Assembly (NCBI GenBank): GCA_034359265.1
Contig: CP136898.1
Span: 4,032,501 to 4,096,500, forward strand
DNA from: Canna indica
Taxonomy: Eukaryota; Streptophyta; Magnoliopsida; Zingiberales; Cannaceae
Direction: 5' to 3'
Length of the DNA stretch: 64,000 nucleotides
The notes beneath the pieces are model-generated. The model did no database searches. It saw only the letters and a program-made list of their open reading frames with translations, and was not told the DNA's origin. Each line of letters starts with the position of its first letter. Position 1 is the stretch's first letter. The translations under genes and the position numbers were made by a program. This document shows positions 13,001 through 25,301 of the stretch, in pieces.

Positions 13001-13228
13001 GAGAAAGAGGCAACTAATATGGCAAGCAGAGATAAAGCATCAATAATTAATGGTTTAATCATGGATCAGTCCAAGAGATTGCTTCTGTTGTTCGTGGTAA
13101 TGGCTCTGACTCTGGCGATTCTCTCTTTATTGAACAGTGGCAGCTTCCAGAGCAGCCATTTCACAAAGCTTGCCTCTGAATTCTATCAGATCATTTTCCC
13201 CTCTGATGATAGTGCACAGGAGATGTGA
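10073..13228 (+). CDS. Acidic repeat protein with N- and C-terminal membrane segments, function unknown
   Basis: Three exons, 10073-10362, 10439-10478 and 10598-13228, with GT-AG introns and consistent phase. The protein has 986 aa. A basic N-terminus (NGRRRRDKKPWEKI) precedes a Gly/Ala-rich hydrophobic segment at about residues 24-46, followed by RKAQRRRPR. The long middle is strongly Glu-rich and likely disordered. It contains three tandem 119-aa repeats at about residues 393-748, each with QEESEPEQVVD, AEQITEE and EKAIEKEEEE. A very acidic Asp/Glu block lies at about residues 890-910. A second hydrophobic segment, LLLLFVVMALTLAILSLL, is at about 938-957, with a short tail ending SDDSAQEM. 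Two membrane anchors around an acidic spacer suggest an envelope or endomembrane scaffold, but that is inference. I recognise no named domain. Confidence 0.82.
11444..12511 (+). repeat. Coding minisatellite, three copies of 357 bp
   Basis: Units begin at 11444, 11801 and 12158 (period exactly 357 bp, 119 codons). Each starts with the sequence for T-S-x-I-V-L-Q-E-E. They differ at few positions. The third unit has lost one codon near its end (ESP instead of ELSP). Every indel keeps the frame. Confidence 0.95.
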
Positions 13229-14194
13229 ATTGTAGCTTTTGGTTCTGGAATTGTCCTTCCAGGTTCAACTTTTTGTGTTCAAAATTTTGGTGCGTAATAA
13301 TCATTCATGCACCCTTTTTAGTTTCCTACTTTCTACTGATATGATAGAATGAAATAATGATTAGTTGACAGTTTTTAAAAAAAAAACTAAGCAACCTGCG
13401 TTCTATTCATGAAGAATGAAGCGAGTACAGGTAAAGGGGTTAGAAGAGAAAAAAAAAGCATAAAACATAAAACTATGCCAATATAAAACAAGGTACTTAA
13501 CTATGTCACAATAACATTAGCCATGCAGAAGCCCTATTCTCTACACAGAAAGCTAGCAGAGCATGCAGCTGTGACGCTTGGTGAGGAAGACTCTGATCTG
13601 AAGATTCTCCTATTCCGCTCATACCATAAAAACCAGCTCCACACCATAATTAATTTGAATTTGGACCTCGCCTTTTTAGTCGCTTGACACCCTCGCTCCC
13701 ACTGAGATAGGGAGCACCTGAAGAAATGCTTACCGAGAAGCTGCAACAGGCACCTCCAACCTTCTTGCGCATACGGGCATTCCTGGAACATGCAAGTGCG
13801 ACTCTTTACCATTCAGGCAGAGAACGCACGAGTCATCCATCGCAACATTCCATTGTACTAGGCGGTCTCTTGTAAGCAATCTCTTCCTCATTCGAATCCA
13901 TCCAAACACAGCGATCCTTGGTGGCATATTGATGCTCCAAAGGAAATTGTAGAGTGGGTCAGCGATGCCTCTAAAATTCAACACTCCATACCGGCACCCG
14001 ACCATCTCCATTGCAGCACGTCGTCTCCCCCATTTCCTTGGATTTGAAGGTCTTGCTCAAGGAGCTCCATCCTTGCCGCACTGAACCAGCTGGTGAAGTT
14101 AATGTTCCACCTTAGAAACGCTCCATTGCTTAGTACCCTTTTCGCCTCACCAATGGTAGCGCGCAGCTCCTCCGCGACAAGAAAAAGATCGGGG

Positions 14195-14674
14195 TGTAAG
14201 ACAAATCTTACATCAAGAATTTCATGAATTTAAGAATATCATAATTAAATTAGTAAGATAAGATCTTACTTGATGATGACATATTTGCAGCGGAATAAAC
14301 TTCTGGATCTTCAAAGGAAAGCCGGGTCTACCTCCACAACACCGCCTCAAATGCTCTGCTTTTGATGGGGAAAGCAACTATGAGCTAGGATTTTTCTACA
14401 CGGTGTATAGAGGGGACCTAGCCTCTATTTATAACTGATTATATGGGCCCGTCCATCACGGGCTTCATTAATTGGGCCTACACTTGATTAATCACACCAA
14501 TCATGGTTAAGTGTTTCAAGCTCGAATCACATGGATCAAGATCACATGAGCTAACAGACATCTCAATAATGGATCATAAGATCAAACCCTTTTTTATCAA
14601 ATCAAAACATTACAATTGATTGTAGCCCACATATGAAAAATGAAAATATAGAATATTTAAAAAATATTCTAACA
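14195..14674 (-). repeat. 3' LTR of the copia element
   Basis: Read on the minus strand it begins TGTTAGAATATTTTTT and ends TTGTCTTACA, with TG...CA termini. It is the same length as its partner. Confidence 0.92.
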
Positions 14675-15104
14675 TTCTCCCACTTGGGCAAGATCAATTG
14701 TAAAGTTTTATTTTTGAAAAAATAAATTTAAAAAACGACACTCGGGTTTAATCATATATTTCAAAAAATATGGCCACAAAATAAAAATTAAAAAATAAAA
14801 TAAAAATGTGGCCACAAAATAAAAATAAAATAAAAATGATCCAAGATGCAACACTTATTATGACTCATATCAACAACCAATAATATCGAATCATGGCAGC
14901 CATCATGACAATACTGGAAATAAGACTTTCCATGGTCACGAATACCACTGACATTGCTGACAATTGTCATTGGTGTGGAGTGTAGCATGAAAATAACACT
15001 CAAAATGATCCGATAAGAACAATGTTATTTTCATTGTCAGTCCTCATACTTTCTCTTCTAGATATACCTTTCGGTAGGAGAAAGCGTATGATTTTTAGAA
15101 AACT

Positions 15105-15410
15105 ATCAAGTCCCTAGACTCAAAATTGGCATCAATCAATGGGCAACATGATTCACATGACACCGAGCCTTTAAACAAAAATTATGATATCTCTAGACTT
15201 AAATATGGTATCAATCAAGAGACATTCTGATTCAAATGATACCGGGTCTTAAACAAAAATATGATATCTCTAGACTTAAATATGGTATCAATCAAGAGAC
15301 ATTCTGATTCAAATGATACCGAGTCTTAAACAAAAATATGATGTCTCTAGACTTAAATATGGTATCAATCAAGAGACATTCTGATTCAAATGATACCGAG
15401 TCTTAAATAA
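15105..15410. repeat. 77-bp tandem repeats in the copia interior
   Basis: Three near-identical units begin at 15184, 15261 and 15338, with a more diverged unit before them (from about 15107). Each contains TCTAGACTTAAATATGGTAT and GATACCG. They lie between the RNase H relic and the 3' LTR. Confidence 0.85.
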
Positions 15411-15507
15411 TTATTGAACACATATATTAAATATGACAATATGATCTCAAAGTGCTCAAAACAAAAGGAAAAATAACTCCCACTAACCAAGCACATCAAA
15501 AGAACTC

Positions 15508-15672
15508 AGAATGCCCATATTTTCAACATGTCTTTTAAAGACTATGGGTCTGAGTCACTTGGTTAAGGGATCAGCGAGCATCAGATCTGTCTCTATGAGT
15601 TCAACTAAAATATCTCATTTCTTTACAAGATCTCTAACAGTCAAATATTTTAACTCTAAATGTTTGAAGTCT
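15508..15672 (-). pseudogene. Relic of copia RNase H C-terminus
   Basis: Minus-strand translation gives KYLTVRDLVKK, stop, DILVELIETDLMLADPLTK, stop, LRPIVFKRHVENMG. This matches the C-terminal end of copia RNase H (LADPLTK is diagnostic). Two in-frame TGA codons break it. It sits about 830 bp before the 3' LTR and shows that this element descends from a coding copia parent. Confidence 0.8.
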
Positions 15673-15821
15673 TGTAATGAGATCTACAATGTGAAGTCAT
15701 ATATTAATATTTTTAGGTCAGGTAGCTTGATATTCAGTTAGTTACTACTAGAAAAAATATTTTCCTCCCACTGACCTTCACATTTATATATTAATCAATT
15801 ATTTTCTTCACATCCTATTAC

Positions 15822-16174
15822 ATTGAGGCTAACCAAATATTACATATTCATCTTTGGGCAGAACACGCAATCACGAAATAAAGCCTCGATGAGTTAAATA
15901 ATGAGACGTTGATTTTCGAAAACCTATCACCTTTGGGCAGACAGATTTCTAGACCAACGCACACTCTAATAACTTCATCACAATATAATTAGATTAAATT
16001 ATATGGCATATAATAAAATTGAAATTGAGGCTAACCAAATATTACATATTCACCTTTGGGCAGAACATGCAATCACGAAATAAAGCCTCGATGAGTTAAA
16101 TAATGAGACACTGATTTTCGAAAACCTATCACCTTTGGGCAGACAGATTTCTAGACCAATGCACACTCTTCTAA
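15822..16174. repeat. Direct repeat of about 150 bp in the copia interior, 202-bp period
   Basis: ATTGAGGCTAACCAAATATT and the following 150 bp at 15822 recur at 16024 with a handful of differences. Each copy contains two CTTTGGGCAGA motifs. Confidence 0.85.
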
Positions 16175-18946
16175 CTCCATTACAAAACTTCCAATTAAAA
16201 CATCCAATAATCATCCTTTGGGAAAAAACTATTGAATGAATTAATCTTCAGTATTCCTCATATGATGAGAAAATACACCACTCATTATAAGTAATCCACT
16301 TTGGTGGTAATTACAAATAATAACTAGTGAAAAAACTCATCAGGAATCAATTGCCCACATGTCAAATATTCAAATCCAATATATATTGCAAAATTGGTAC
16401 AAGAATAAAGTACCATGATTAATAATGAATTTAAATCAATGACCATTTCAGATTATTATTTATGTTTATGTGGTTGTAAATTTTGCCAATATCCTCACCT
16501 AATTGTAGCTATATTAGGTTTCAAATATATATAAAAATTGGCAGCATTATTTACAATAATGAATTAATATATATTTCAAGTAATCCACATAAAATAAAAT
16601 GTACAACAATATTATCATGTAAGTAATAAATCACATGGATTCTACATCATGCTAAATGTAGCAAAATTTGAACATGATAATAAAATTTACATTAATAAAT
16701 CATGAAATTAATCATGCTGGCAAAATTATGATAATAAATCAGCTATATTGTGTCAATTATGCAGTATTATTATAATATCAAGATAATAATGCTGCATTAT
16801 GTCTAAATTAAGCAAAAAAATAAGCATATTTATTGTGCCCAGAACTTTTATAAGCAGCGGACTGAAAAATTGAAGAAGGACCATTAATATCATTAAGCCC
16901 ATATTCAAGATTCAATAGCCCAGTTCAGTTCCAACACAAGATAAGAAAGATTTTGCAGTCACATTAAAAATTTAAAATACCGCAATATAATAAAATTGAC
17001 GACAATAAATCACGTAATCAATTATAGCATGATATTTAATATGATAAATCATATGACTCATATTGGGATTAAAAATCTGGCATATAAATATACAAGGCTC
17101 CCAAAAATAAATACAATGAGAAAATGATTATGTTAAAATTTGAATATTTCAACAACTATTGAGGCTACAAAAAATGCTTTCATTAATAATGGACTAAGTT
17201 GGTAGAAACGGTCCACAAGCATTATTAGGCCTAAATACATCCATATGTATTAAAATAAGTAATAATTTTATCATATAACAACATAATATCAGCTATGTAT
17301 GAAGCAAAATATAACATAGCATGAAGTACAATGATAAAATAATAAAATAATATTTTATGACCCCACATGAAGCAAAACATGTCATGATATATAATAATAA
17401 ATTGACATTCATAAAATTTGCATGAATTAAAAAATAAATAATTATGTCAATATGTAGAAAAATAGCATAAATCAATTAGCCACATTTCTACCTACAATAG
17501 ATGTAGCATGTCAATGACAATAAAATTGACAATAATAAAATATTAAGGTCAATTTTAACATATGAGCAAAATTAGCATGGTAAATTAATCTATGCTATAA
17601 TCATATAGGCTCATGAGTGGGTAGACAATAATGTTGTATTCAAAATTTCATGTTATGATCTAATTCTAAAATAAATTGGTCAAAAATATAGTGAATCAAT
17701 CAAAATTACATTGAATCAAAATTGAACCAATCATAAAAGGATCAATTAAGTATGAACTACATGTAATTGAGCTGAACCAAACATAATTTAAACTGAATCG
17801 ATAAAAATTAAATTGAACCATTCAAAAAATTTGATGAATCGGTTGAAAATTGAATTGAACCGGTGAGAATTATGTTGAACCGGTTGCTGAACCGGTAAAA
17901 TTGTGCTGGAAAATAAATCAACATTAAGCCCATGCAAAATAGGACCTGCGCTCAGTCCAACAGACCGATCAGAACATATAAAATAATCTTGCAATGTAAT
18001 CCCCTAAAAAATCGATCAAAAGACCAAATCAAACACCAAATCCCAAGTAGAGAAAAAATTACACGCCTCACGATGCACGCAGCGCCACGCAGCACAGGGC
18101 CGAGAGTGTGCTGCAAGAAATGCCTCGATCGGCGTGCGCTGCAAGCAACCCACCGACTAACATGCATTGCATGCAGTGCCTCTGTCAGCGTGCAAATCCA
18201 TGACGAATCATATAGCCATCACAACGTAGAAAAATTAATTAATCAAAACCTTTCGAAGATTAATCAAAATAATTCTTTTGTGCAGCCATTAAATTAATAC
18301 ACGTCATTACTTGCAAAGAGAATTGTCAATTGCAAGTGGGAGAATCGAGGCAAAGTAATGATGGTTCAGAAGCAAAATTAAATCACATCTTATCCAAGGT
18401 TAGTGACAATACGTTGCACAAGATGTTGTGCATGGTCCAACGGTTAATAACGCTCATCAAGAGAGATGCGCAATATCCAAAAGATAATTACTCGATTCAA
18501 TCAAAATTAATATGATAATTAACAACGAGCCATAACACAGAGAAAGGGCCTAATAATAATTCTCATGGGATGAACCATCGTAGAAAGAAAACACGCATCC
18601 CTAAACATACACGACGCAAATAAAAGCGGCGAATTAAAAATAATATCACGCTTTGTTAATTTAAATCGGAATATCACTGTACATAACCTTTAAAAACCAA
18701 ATTATATTTTACTGTACAGAATCCAGATGATAATCTCTAAATAAAATTATAGGATGAAGAGAAAGAATCAACGGATAAAAGCACGATTCAATAAAAATAT
18801 ATAATATCCGAAGAATAATAAATTGATTCGAACAGAAATATTAATTTTAATATTCAAACACAATGAATCAAAATTTAAACAGATTATTCATCGTATTAAA
18901 ATTATTTCGTAATCATCATAAACGAATTCTTAAATTCATAAAAAGG
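16175..18946. other. Copia interior without coding capacity
   Basis: AT-rich sequence between the repeats and the primer-binding site. No gag, protease, integrase or reverse transcriptase motif was found on either strand. This makes the element LARD-like. Confidence 0.6.
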
Positions 18947-18961
18947 GGCTCTGATACCAAT

Positions 18962-19441
18962 TGTAAGACAAATCTTACATCAAGAATTTCATGAATTTAA
19001 GAATATCATAATTAAATTAGTAAGATAAGATCTTACTTGATGATGACATATTTGCAGAGGAATAAACTTCTGGATCTTCAAAGGAAAGCCGGGTCTACCT
19101 CCACAACACCGCCTCAAATGCTCTGCTTTTGATGGGGAAAGCAACTATGAGCTAGGGTTTTTCCACACGGTGTATAGAGGAGACCTAGCCTCTATTTATA
19201 ACTGATTATATGGGCCCGTCCATCACGGGCTTCATTAATTGGGCCTACACTTGATTAATCACATCAATCATGGTTAAGTGTTTCAAGCTCGAATCACATG
19301 GATCAAGATCACATGAGCTAACAGGCATCTCAATAATGGATCATAAGATCAAACTTTTTTTTATCAAATCAAAACATTACAATTGATTGTAGCCCACATA
19401 TGAAAAATGAAAATATAGAATATTTAAAAAATATTCTAACA
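18962..19441 (-). repeat. 5' LTR of the copia element
   Basis: This is the partner of the left LTR. The primer-binding site lies immediately inside it, which sets the element's direction. A TATA-like stretch in the complement of TCTATTTATAACTG is present in both LTRs. Confidence 0.92.
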
Positions 19442-19588
19442 CGGGGTACTTTTCTGCGAGGCTCATTCCGCCCGCCCATCTATCATGCCATAGAGATACT
19501 CGGTCACCTCCCCCTATCGTCCATAACATACCCCCCGAGAACCACCCCAGGAGCTTGCCAATGTCCCTCCAATGATTAGTTGACAGTT

Positions 19589-20079
19589 GGAGAAGGAAAA
19601 TGGAAAAAACTAATGTGAGCAGTCTCTTTGAAGATTTTATGGACAAGGAAACATGAGCTTTGAATGAATAACATGTGACTATGCCAGTGAGTGAATACAG
19701 ATTAGTGAACATGAATTCATGTTCATTCATTTAATTATACGTAACTATAATAACATGAATAATGAGTAAATACGGACAGGAAAAATTGGTGCTAATAGTG
19801 TAGCTATAATTAATTTTGCCATCATCCCTTTATAAACCATTTTAACTTTATAATTTTTCTTTAAAATTAAACATTAATTTTGCAATTTTTAGCAAGAGTG
19901 AATTTATCTCCTCCCCCCTAATACAAGTGAAAAATTTCTTTAATCCAAACACAACTCAGATATGCTAACTATTTCATTTATATATAAATATCACTGAAGC
20001 ACATTATGCTCAAAAAATTCAAAGCAACTTATTTCCCCCCCAATTTGTACTACACTTATCATCAGAATACATACTATAA
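19589..20079. other. Intergenic DNA downstream of the LINE
   Basis: This is the original flank of the LINE target site, then AT-rich sequence. No gene was seen. Confidence 0.4.
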
Positions 20080-22258
20080 TGAAGTTCGGCTCATCTCAAT
20101 TTTGACAATTTAGAGGTTTTAGTGTTAAATTATTGATTTAATAATTTATGGTGGGCTAATATATATCAATAGGTGTGTATTTATCGCTATCAAATTAAAT
20201 TTATCTATTTAATTTAAGTTACGGGCCTCACTCAAAATATGAAATTTATTGCACATATACCATAAAGGGCAATTTTTCGATTTTATGAGAGAAATTGAAA
20301 ATTATCATTACCTCATGTTCTCGCTATAAATATGAGGGGTTATGGTCCCCTTGGTCGCACGCATTATTCCTCCCTACGAGTTCTCATTAATTATAAAGAT
20401 GTTATAACCAAAATTTGATTAAATTTATTTTGGTTTTATAGCAGGAAAGCGTAGACTTAAGTTAAGCAGATTAGCGAAGTTTTCGGGTCAATTTCGGGTA
20501 AGCTTTAAACGTAGAAGAATTTTGAAAAATTTTATGTATGATTTTTCTATAATTTGGTATGTCATGATGAAAGTAGACCCTGAGACGAGTTCAACAGTTC
20601 AATGGTAGGAAAATGGATTTATAGCAGGTTTAGTTGGGTTTTAAGTGAGGGGCGAAAGCGTAAATTGGGGCTTGACTTAAACCCCAACTTATAAATCTGG
20701 GATGTGCGACTGTGGGTGCCGCACAACACCCGAGGAGGCAACGGTGACTTGAGGAGGAAAGGTCGAATGTGGCCGGAGTTCGCGAGCTCGTCGGAGACGA
20801 TCGCCGGGGGATTTCAAAAGCTCTTCTTTCGTTTCGTTTCCTTCAATCGGTGAGTGGTTTAAACCCCTTTTTCCCTTGTTTTCTACTCAAGTCGCTGCCC
20901 CTTCCCCTTTAAAATTTTGTCGTGGATTTGAGATGCAAACTCTAGGTCTTTGATTGGTCCTATGAGGAAGTGAATACGACATTAATTATTTGGTTGCATA
21001 CATGAACTTATAAAATTTATCTGAGCTTACTACTATTAATTTGTTATAGCATGACTAGATTACTTTGGTTAGAATGTTAATTGCTCATGTATGATATGGC
21101 GCATGAATGAGATTATTTTAAATTCTTATTGGAAATTGTCTTACTGCTTACATATTATCTAGGAAGGATATTGTGGTTTATAATTATGCATAGGCCGATG
21201 TATGGCCCCCGGTTTCATGTGCATGTGTGGACACTGAGGACCCTAGAGGTCCTATAACATTTATAACGGCTTGCAGACGTTATGTTCATTTATTTTATGT
21301 TAATTACTAGTTGTTACATAAATGCTTGGGTGTGCTTGTGGTTGCACTGGACTATCTTGGATCGAGAAGCTTGTTAACCACCATACTGACGACCAACCTG
21401 GAGTGGCATGAGCGGGAAGCTCGATGAGCCAAAGCCAGGCTCAGTGACCGACTCGTAGGACCGACGAGTCCCTGGATTATTGGACCGACGGGTCCTTGGA
21501 TATTGGATCGACAGGTCCCTGGACCGGGAAGCTCGTCAGCCCACCACACTAACGACCGACCCGGATGGCTTGTTTGGTATGATTGGTTATGCATATGATG
21601 TTATTTCTTATCTAAATTGTTGGATATGCACATTATGTTTGTTGCTTATATAGATGGATGGTAGGCATATTGGCACTTATATCTCATATCAAATGATAAT
21701 TATGCTTATTTATTACTGCACATGAGTATATATTTATCAGTAAAACTATTTACTTACTGGTCTTGATGTATTGGACATGATTGATAGAGGACTAAATCAC
21801 TAACTCAGTCTTAGTTGGACTTACTGTTTATATGTTGTTGTTTTTCAGCATCTGAGCGTGATTAGATAGGTACTGGGAAGCAATAGCGCGGTTGGTGGCG
21901 ACAAGGACAACGAATCTCGTGACATGTCGTGGTCGAGAGTGTATATTGGGTCATTTGAGGCTTTTATATTTTCTTGTGTCTAGACTTTGTTTTCTGCATT
22001 TTTTATGATTAAAATTTTATTCATGTTAAACTAGTTTCATTTTATGGATACTTGAATATTTGTAAGTAATGGACGATTAATTGATGGATTTGGAAATATA
22101 TTCAATTTATGTTTATTACAAGTTGAGTTGGTTTTATAACTGCACAAGATTTTGTATTTTATTTGATTGTCTTGATTGGGTTAGGCTTCAGAGTACAGGT
22201 GGTACTCTGGTCGATCATGTCCATGTTTGGGGCATGACAAGAGCGGTGTTAAAGTTTT
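20080..22258 (+). mobile_element. Decayed gypsy-like LTR with primer-binding-site relic
   Basis: A TATA box (CTATAAATATGAGG at about 20324) lies within a long noncoding block ending in TTTGGGGCATGACA at 22239, like the 3' end of Del/Tekay-type LTRs. Right after it, CGGTGTTAAAGTTTTG (22244-22259) resembles a decayed Met-tRNA primer-binding site. No internal coding region or second LTR follows, so this may be a truncated 5' end. The left boundary is uncertain. Confidence 0.45.
21400..21570 (+). repeat. Short GC-rich imperfect tandem repeats
   Basis: Imperfect units of about 20-27 bp with GACCGACGAGTCCCTGGA, GACCGACGGGTCCTTGGA and GATCGACAGGTCCCTGGA. They are flanked by related GGGAAGCTCG blocks inside the gypsy-like LTR. 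Confidence 0.7.
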
Positions 22259-22259
22259 G

Positions 22260-23239
22260 CGCGTTGACCTAGAAGGCCGCACCATGTCTCTCAAATTTCA
22301 ATGATGGATTCGGGAACGATTCCACTTAAGTTTTTCGTAGCAATTTTGAGGTTGATTTCTAGTTTATGGGTGAAATTTCTGTTTTTATGATTTTCTATCA
22401 TTTAGGTTTTAGCACTTATAAATACATTTAGTTTATGGGTGAAATTTTCTATCATTTTATTTAGGTTTTAGCACTTAAAAAATAAAAAATCATCTCCAAC
22501 TAGTTTCATCTGAACTTGGAAATTGTTCCTGCATGCTAAAGCATTTGGAAAGGTCATTGACATGTTAACTCAAGTGTCATGTCTTACTTCCTTTGTCGTG
22601 AAGAGAAAATTATCAAAATCATAAAATTTATATGATTAATTACTGAAGTTATAAATATATTTTGAATATGTTATGGAAATTATATTTTTTTTTGTAAATT
22701 TTTATAATATCCTTAAATAAGTGAAAAAGAAAAATTAAACAAAACCAACATTTAAGGAGCATTAGGAGGATTTGTTGAAAAAATGTGATTTTAATAACAT
22801 TTCTAAAATGTGTATGCTTTTGACTATTAACATAAAAATTTTATAATTTTAACAATAATATCTACATTCTTTTAAGTGTGACATCTCCTTGGTCCGGGAT
22901 AATTTTTTTAATAAATGTTTTTGTACTTTTTGCCTCAAATCATTAAAATTGTTTGTTTGATTCACTTGACTTGATAGGATAACGTATGAAAGCGAGTATT
23001 GCATAGGATTGTTTAATTTGATATACATTGAATAATATCATTTTTATATTAATATATATACTAAATAAATAATATATATAGTAGTAGTAGCAGTAGTAGC
23101 AGTAGTAGATGTTGAACAATTAAGATAGCCTTTTGCCATTTTTAAAATATGTATTATTACTACAAAATAATAAAACAATACATATCAACAAAATCCATAT
23201 AGTTAAATGATTTGAGCGCAAGTAGACGTTGAACTCATC
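22260..23239. other. Intergenic DNA with an AGT/AGC microsatellite
   Basis: AT-rich sequence downstream of the PMEI gene. It has a short direct duplication of AGTTTATGGGTGAAATTT (22360s and 22430s) and a trinucleotide microsatellite at about 23079-23110. No gene was seen. Confidence 0.5.
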
Positions 23240-23770
23240 TCACTTGGGCAAGATATTGACGAGTACCAAAATAACTTTGCACAGATTGCCGAACTCCTCG
23301 TTCATCTTCAGCAACGTTGCCTTCTCCCCAAAAGCCGAGTTCCTGCACGCCTCCTCGCACGTCTGCGTGTCGCCGATGGCCGCGTTCACGAACTTGTTCA
23401 CGTCGGCGTACGCGAACTCGTCCATGGCGCCGGTCGAGTCGTCCAGCTCCGCCACCGCATTGATGTAGCTCTCGGAGCAGTCGTTGAGGCACTGCTGCCA
23501 CATCGAGTCGTTGAGGGCGCTGTTGAGGACCTTGCTGATGTACGTGGAGGTCTTGGTGCCGACCTGCGCGGCCGCCCGGATGGCGAGCTCGGCGAGGTGG
23601 TGCGCGTCGGCGCTGCCGCTCTCCGGCATCTGGGAGAGGTAGCTGATGCAGAGCTGCGGGTAGAGCGTGCGGCCGCAGTTTTCCTGGACGATGGTGGCGC
23701 CGGAGGCAGTGAGGGATGCGAAGGCGAGGAGGAGGAGGAGGAGGAGAGGATCAGATCTTGTGAGGGCCAT
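23240..23770 (-). CDS. Pectin methylesterase / invertase inhibitor (PMEI) domain protein
   Basis: Secreted inhibitor of cell-wall pectin methylesterases or invertases; sequence alone does not tell which. Single exon, 176 aa, GC-rich compared with its surroundings. The first ATG is at 23770. A signal peptide with a Leu run (DPLLLLLLLAFASLTASG) is followed by the four-helix PMEI domain. The diagnostic first Cys pair is in ENCGRTLYPQLC (Cys32 and Cys41). Further cysteines in CLNDC (94, 98), TCEEAC (138, 142) and NLC (164) can supply the second bridge. Family landmarks LAIRAA, CLNDCSESY and A-less VNKFVNAAIGDTQTCEE are present. The length is typical. It ends at a stop just after VNILPK. Confidence 0.92.
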   Translation of the reverse strand: MALTRSDPLLLLLLLAFASLTASGATIVQENCGRTLYPQLCISYLSQMPESGSADAHHLAELAIRAAAQVGTKTSTYISKVLNSALNDSMWQQCLNDCSESYINAVAELDDSTGAMDEFAYADVNKFVNAAIGDTQTCEEACRNSAFGEKATLLKMNEEFGNLCKVILVLVNILPK

Positions 23771-24997
23771 GGCTCCTGACCACAACCTGTTTCGCCTTCG
23801 AGGGGAGGGTGACAGATGTGGATGTGTGTTTTATGGGAAGGAGGGGTGTTTCTAAGTTTTGCATGGGCGAGAAGATTGTTTTAATACTAGGACTATTTCT
23901 GTACGTGAGGTGTTTGTTGTTGGGCCTGTGTGAAATGAACTGTGAACGTCAGGTCGAGAGGTGTTGGCGTTGCACGAAACACGGGGAAACCACGAAAGGA
24001 GCACCTTTCCTTTATCCATGAGGGTTGTTCTTTTGACTCGGAATTTTTTAGAATTTCAAGTGCAATTAGATATTTATTTATAAGTAAAAAAAAATGAATG
24101 AACGTGAATAAAAAAATCAATATAAATTTATATTTATTTAATCACATTTGATCTCTTATTATTCATCTTCGGTCAAAGTTCATGTTCACTCTTCCGTAGA
24201 AATTTTTATGGGCGAATTACTCATACAAGTTTTTTTTAAAAATAATTTGATGTTTATACTTGGTATTTTTTGCAGATAGCCTGAGTTTGGTCCCGGACAT
24301 AATTTTTAATAATGCATCAATGGTATATTTATTTTATTGGATAATATAATATTAGATCAATAATAAATGAAGAAATATTGGATATAAATTTTTTAAATTC
24401 AATATATAACAAATATAATATTAATTTTACATCCTTTTATTTTATTTTTTTTAATTTATGTACTAAATAAATAATAAATAATTCATCATTCTGTGTATTC
24501 TTCTTATAAGCAAACATACTTCAATAGTATAACAAGATAGTAGAAAGATGTAGATAAATGTTAATTATGCTCAAATACTCGATAACCATTACAACATACA
24601 TCAAATTATTAGTTCTTTGATTTAATAGACAAAATATTTGAAATCTATAACATATACATTAAGTAAAATATAAACGTTTACTTATTTTATTTTTAAATTT
24701 TAATTATTTATTGTTTAATTTAATATTTATTTTATAAAAAACATATTGTAGTCAAAAAGTAAGCCATGAATTTGTAAATTTTAGTTAGTTCATTATTTTT
24801 AAGTTTTAACTATAATATATTTTATTTATAAAATAAATATTAGATTAAGTAAAAGTTCATTTATTAGAATTTTATTTATTATTATTATTTTACATTTGAT
24901 GTTTCTTTCTTTTATAAATAAAAAATCCTAGTCGAAAGGTTCAACTTTTATATTTTAATTAATTTAATTTTTAACTACAACGTTTTTTTTCATAAAA
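23771..24997. other. PMEI upstream region and AT-rich DNA
   Basis: The first 250 bp are moderately GC-rich and presumably the PMEI promoter. The rest is strongly AT-rich with no recognisable gene. Confidence 0.4.
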
Positions 24998-25301
24998 GAA
25001 ATAGTAGATTAAATAAAATGTGTCAAACTTTCGTATTTTACTTAATTTATTTGCTATAAAAATTTCAAAAAGTTTTAACTATTAGACCAATTGACTACCA
25101 AATACATTTTCATATATTTTTAGCTTGAGAAATGTTAAATGCTTGAGAAATAGTAGATTAAATAAAATGCGTCAAACTTTCGTATTTTACTTAATTTATT
25201 TGCTATATAAATTGGTTTAATAGTTTTAACTATTAAACCAATTGACTACCAAATACATTTTCATATATTTTTAGCTTGAGAAATGTTAAATGCTTGAGAA
25301 T
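24998..25301. repeat. Tandem duplication, 149-bp period
   Basis: GAAATAGTAGATTAAATAAA begins at 24998 and again at 25147. The copies continue through CAATTGACTACCAAATACAT and AGCTTGAGAAATGTTAAATG with few differences. Confidence 0.9.

Larger units (their letters stand above)
14195..19441 (-). mobile_element. Non-autonomous Ty1/copia LTR retrotransposon
   Basis: The element is 5247 bp with two 480-bp LTRs (14195-14674 and 18962-19441), bounded by the 5-bp target duplication CGGGG (14190-14194 and 19442-19446). On the minus strand the 5' LTR is the right one. It is followed after two bases by TGGTATCAGAGCC (18959-18947), the initiator-Met tRNA primer-binding site. The purine tract GCCCAAGTGGGAGAA (14689-14675) precedes the 3' LTR. 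I counted 8 differences between the LTRs over 480 bp, so insertion was fairly recent. The 4.3-kb interior lacks gag and nearly all of pol; only an RNase H relic remains. Confidence 0.92.
13374..19570 (-). mobile_element. 5'-truncated LINE, split by a copia insertion
   Basis: The 18-bp sequence AATGATTAGTTGACAGTT occurs at 13356-13373 and again at 19571-19588, a target duplication of L1-like length. Between them, after removing the nested copia element and one 5-bp duplication, is about 945 bp of LINE on the minus strand. The 19447-19570 part encodes HWRDIGKLLGWFSGG and GGDRVSLWHDRWAGG. The 13534-14194 part encodes the zf-RVT-like region (MPPRIAVFGWIRMRKRLLTRDR, DDSCVLCLNGKESHL), with a frameshift before the continuation CPYAQEGWRCLLQLLG. 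An A/T homopolymer stretch lies at the 3' side (13374-13386). The insertion is just downstream of the acidic-protein gene. Confidence 0.8.
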
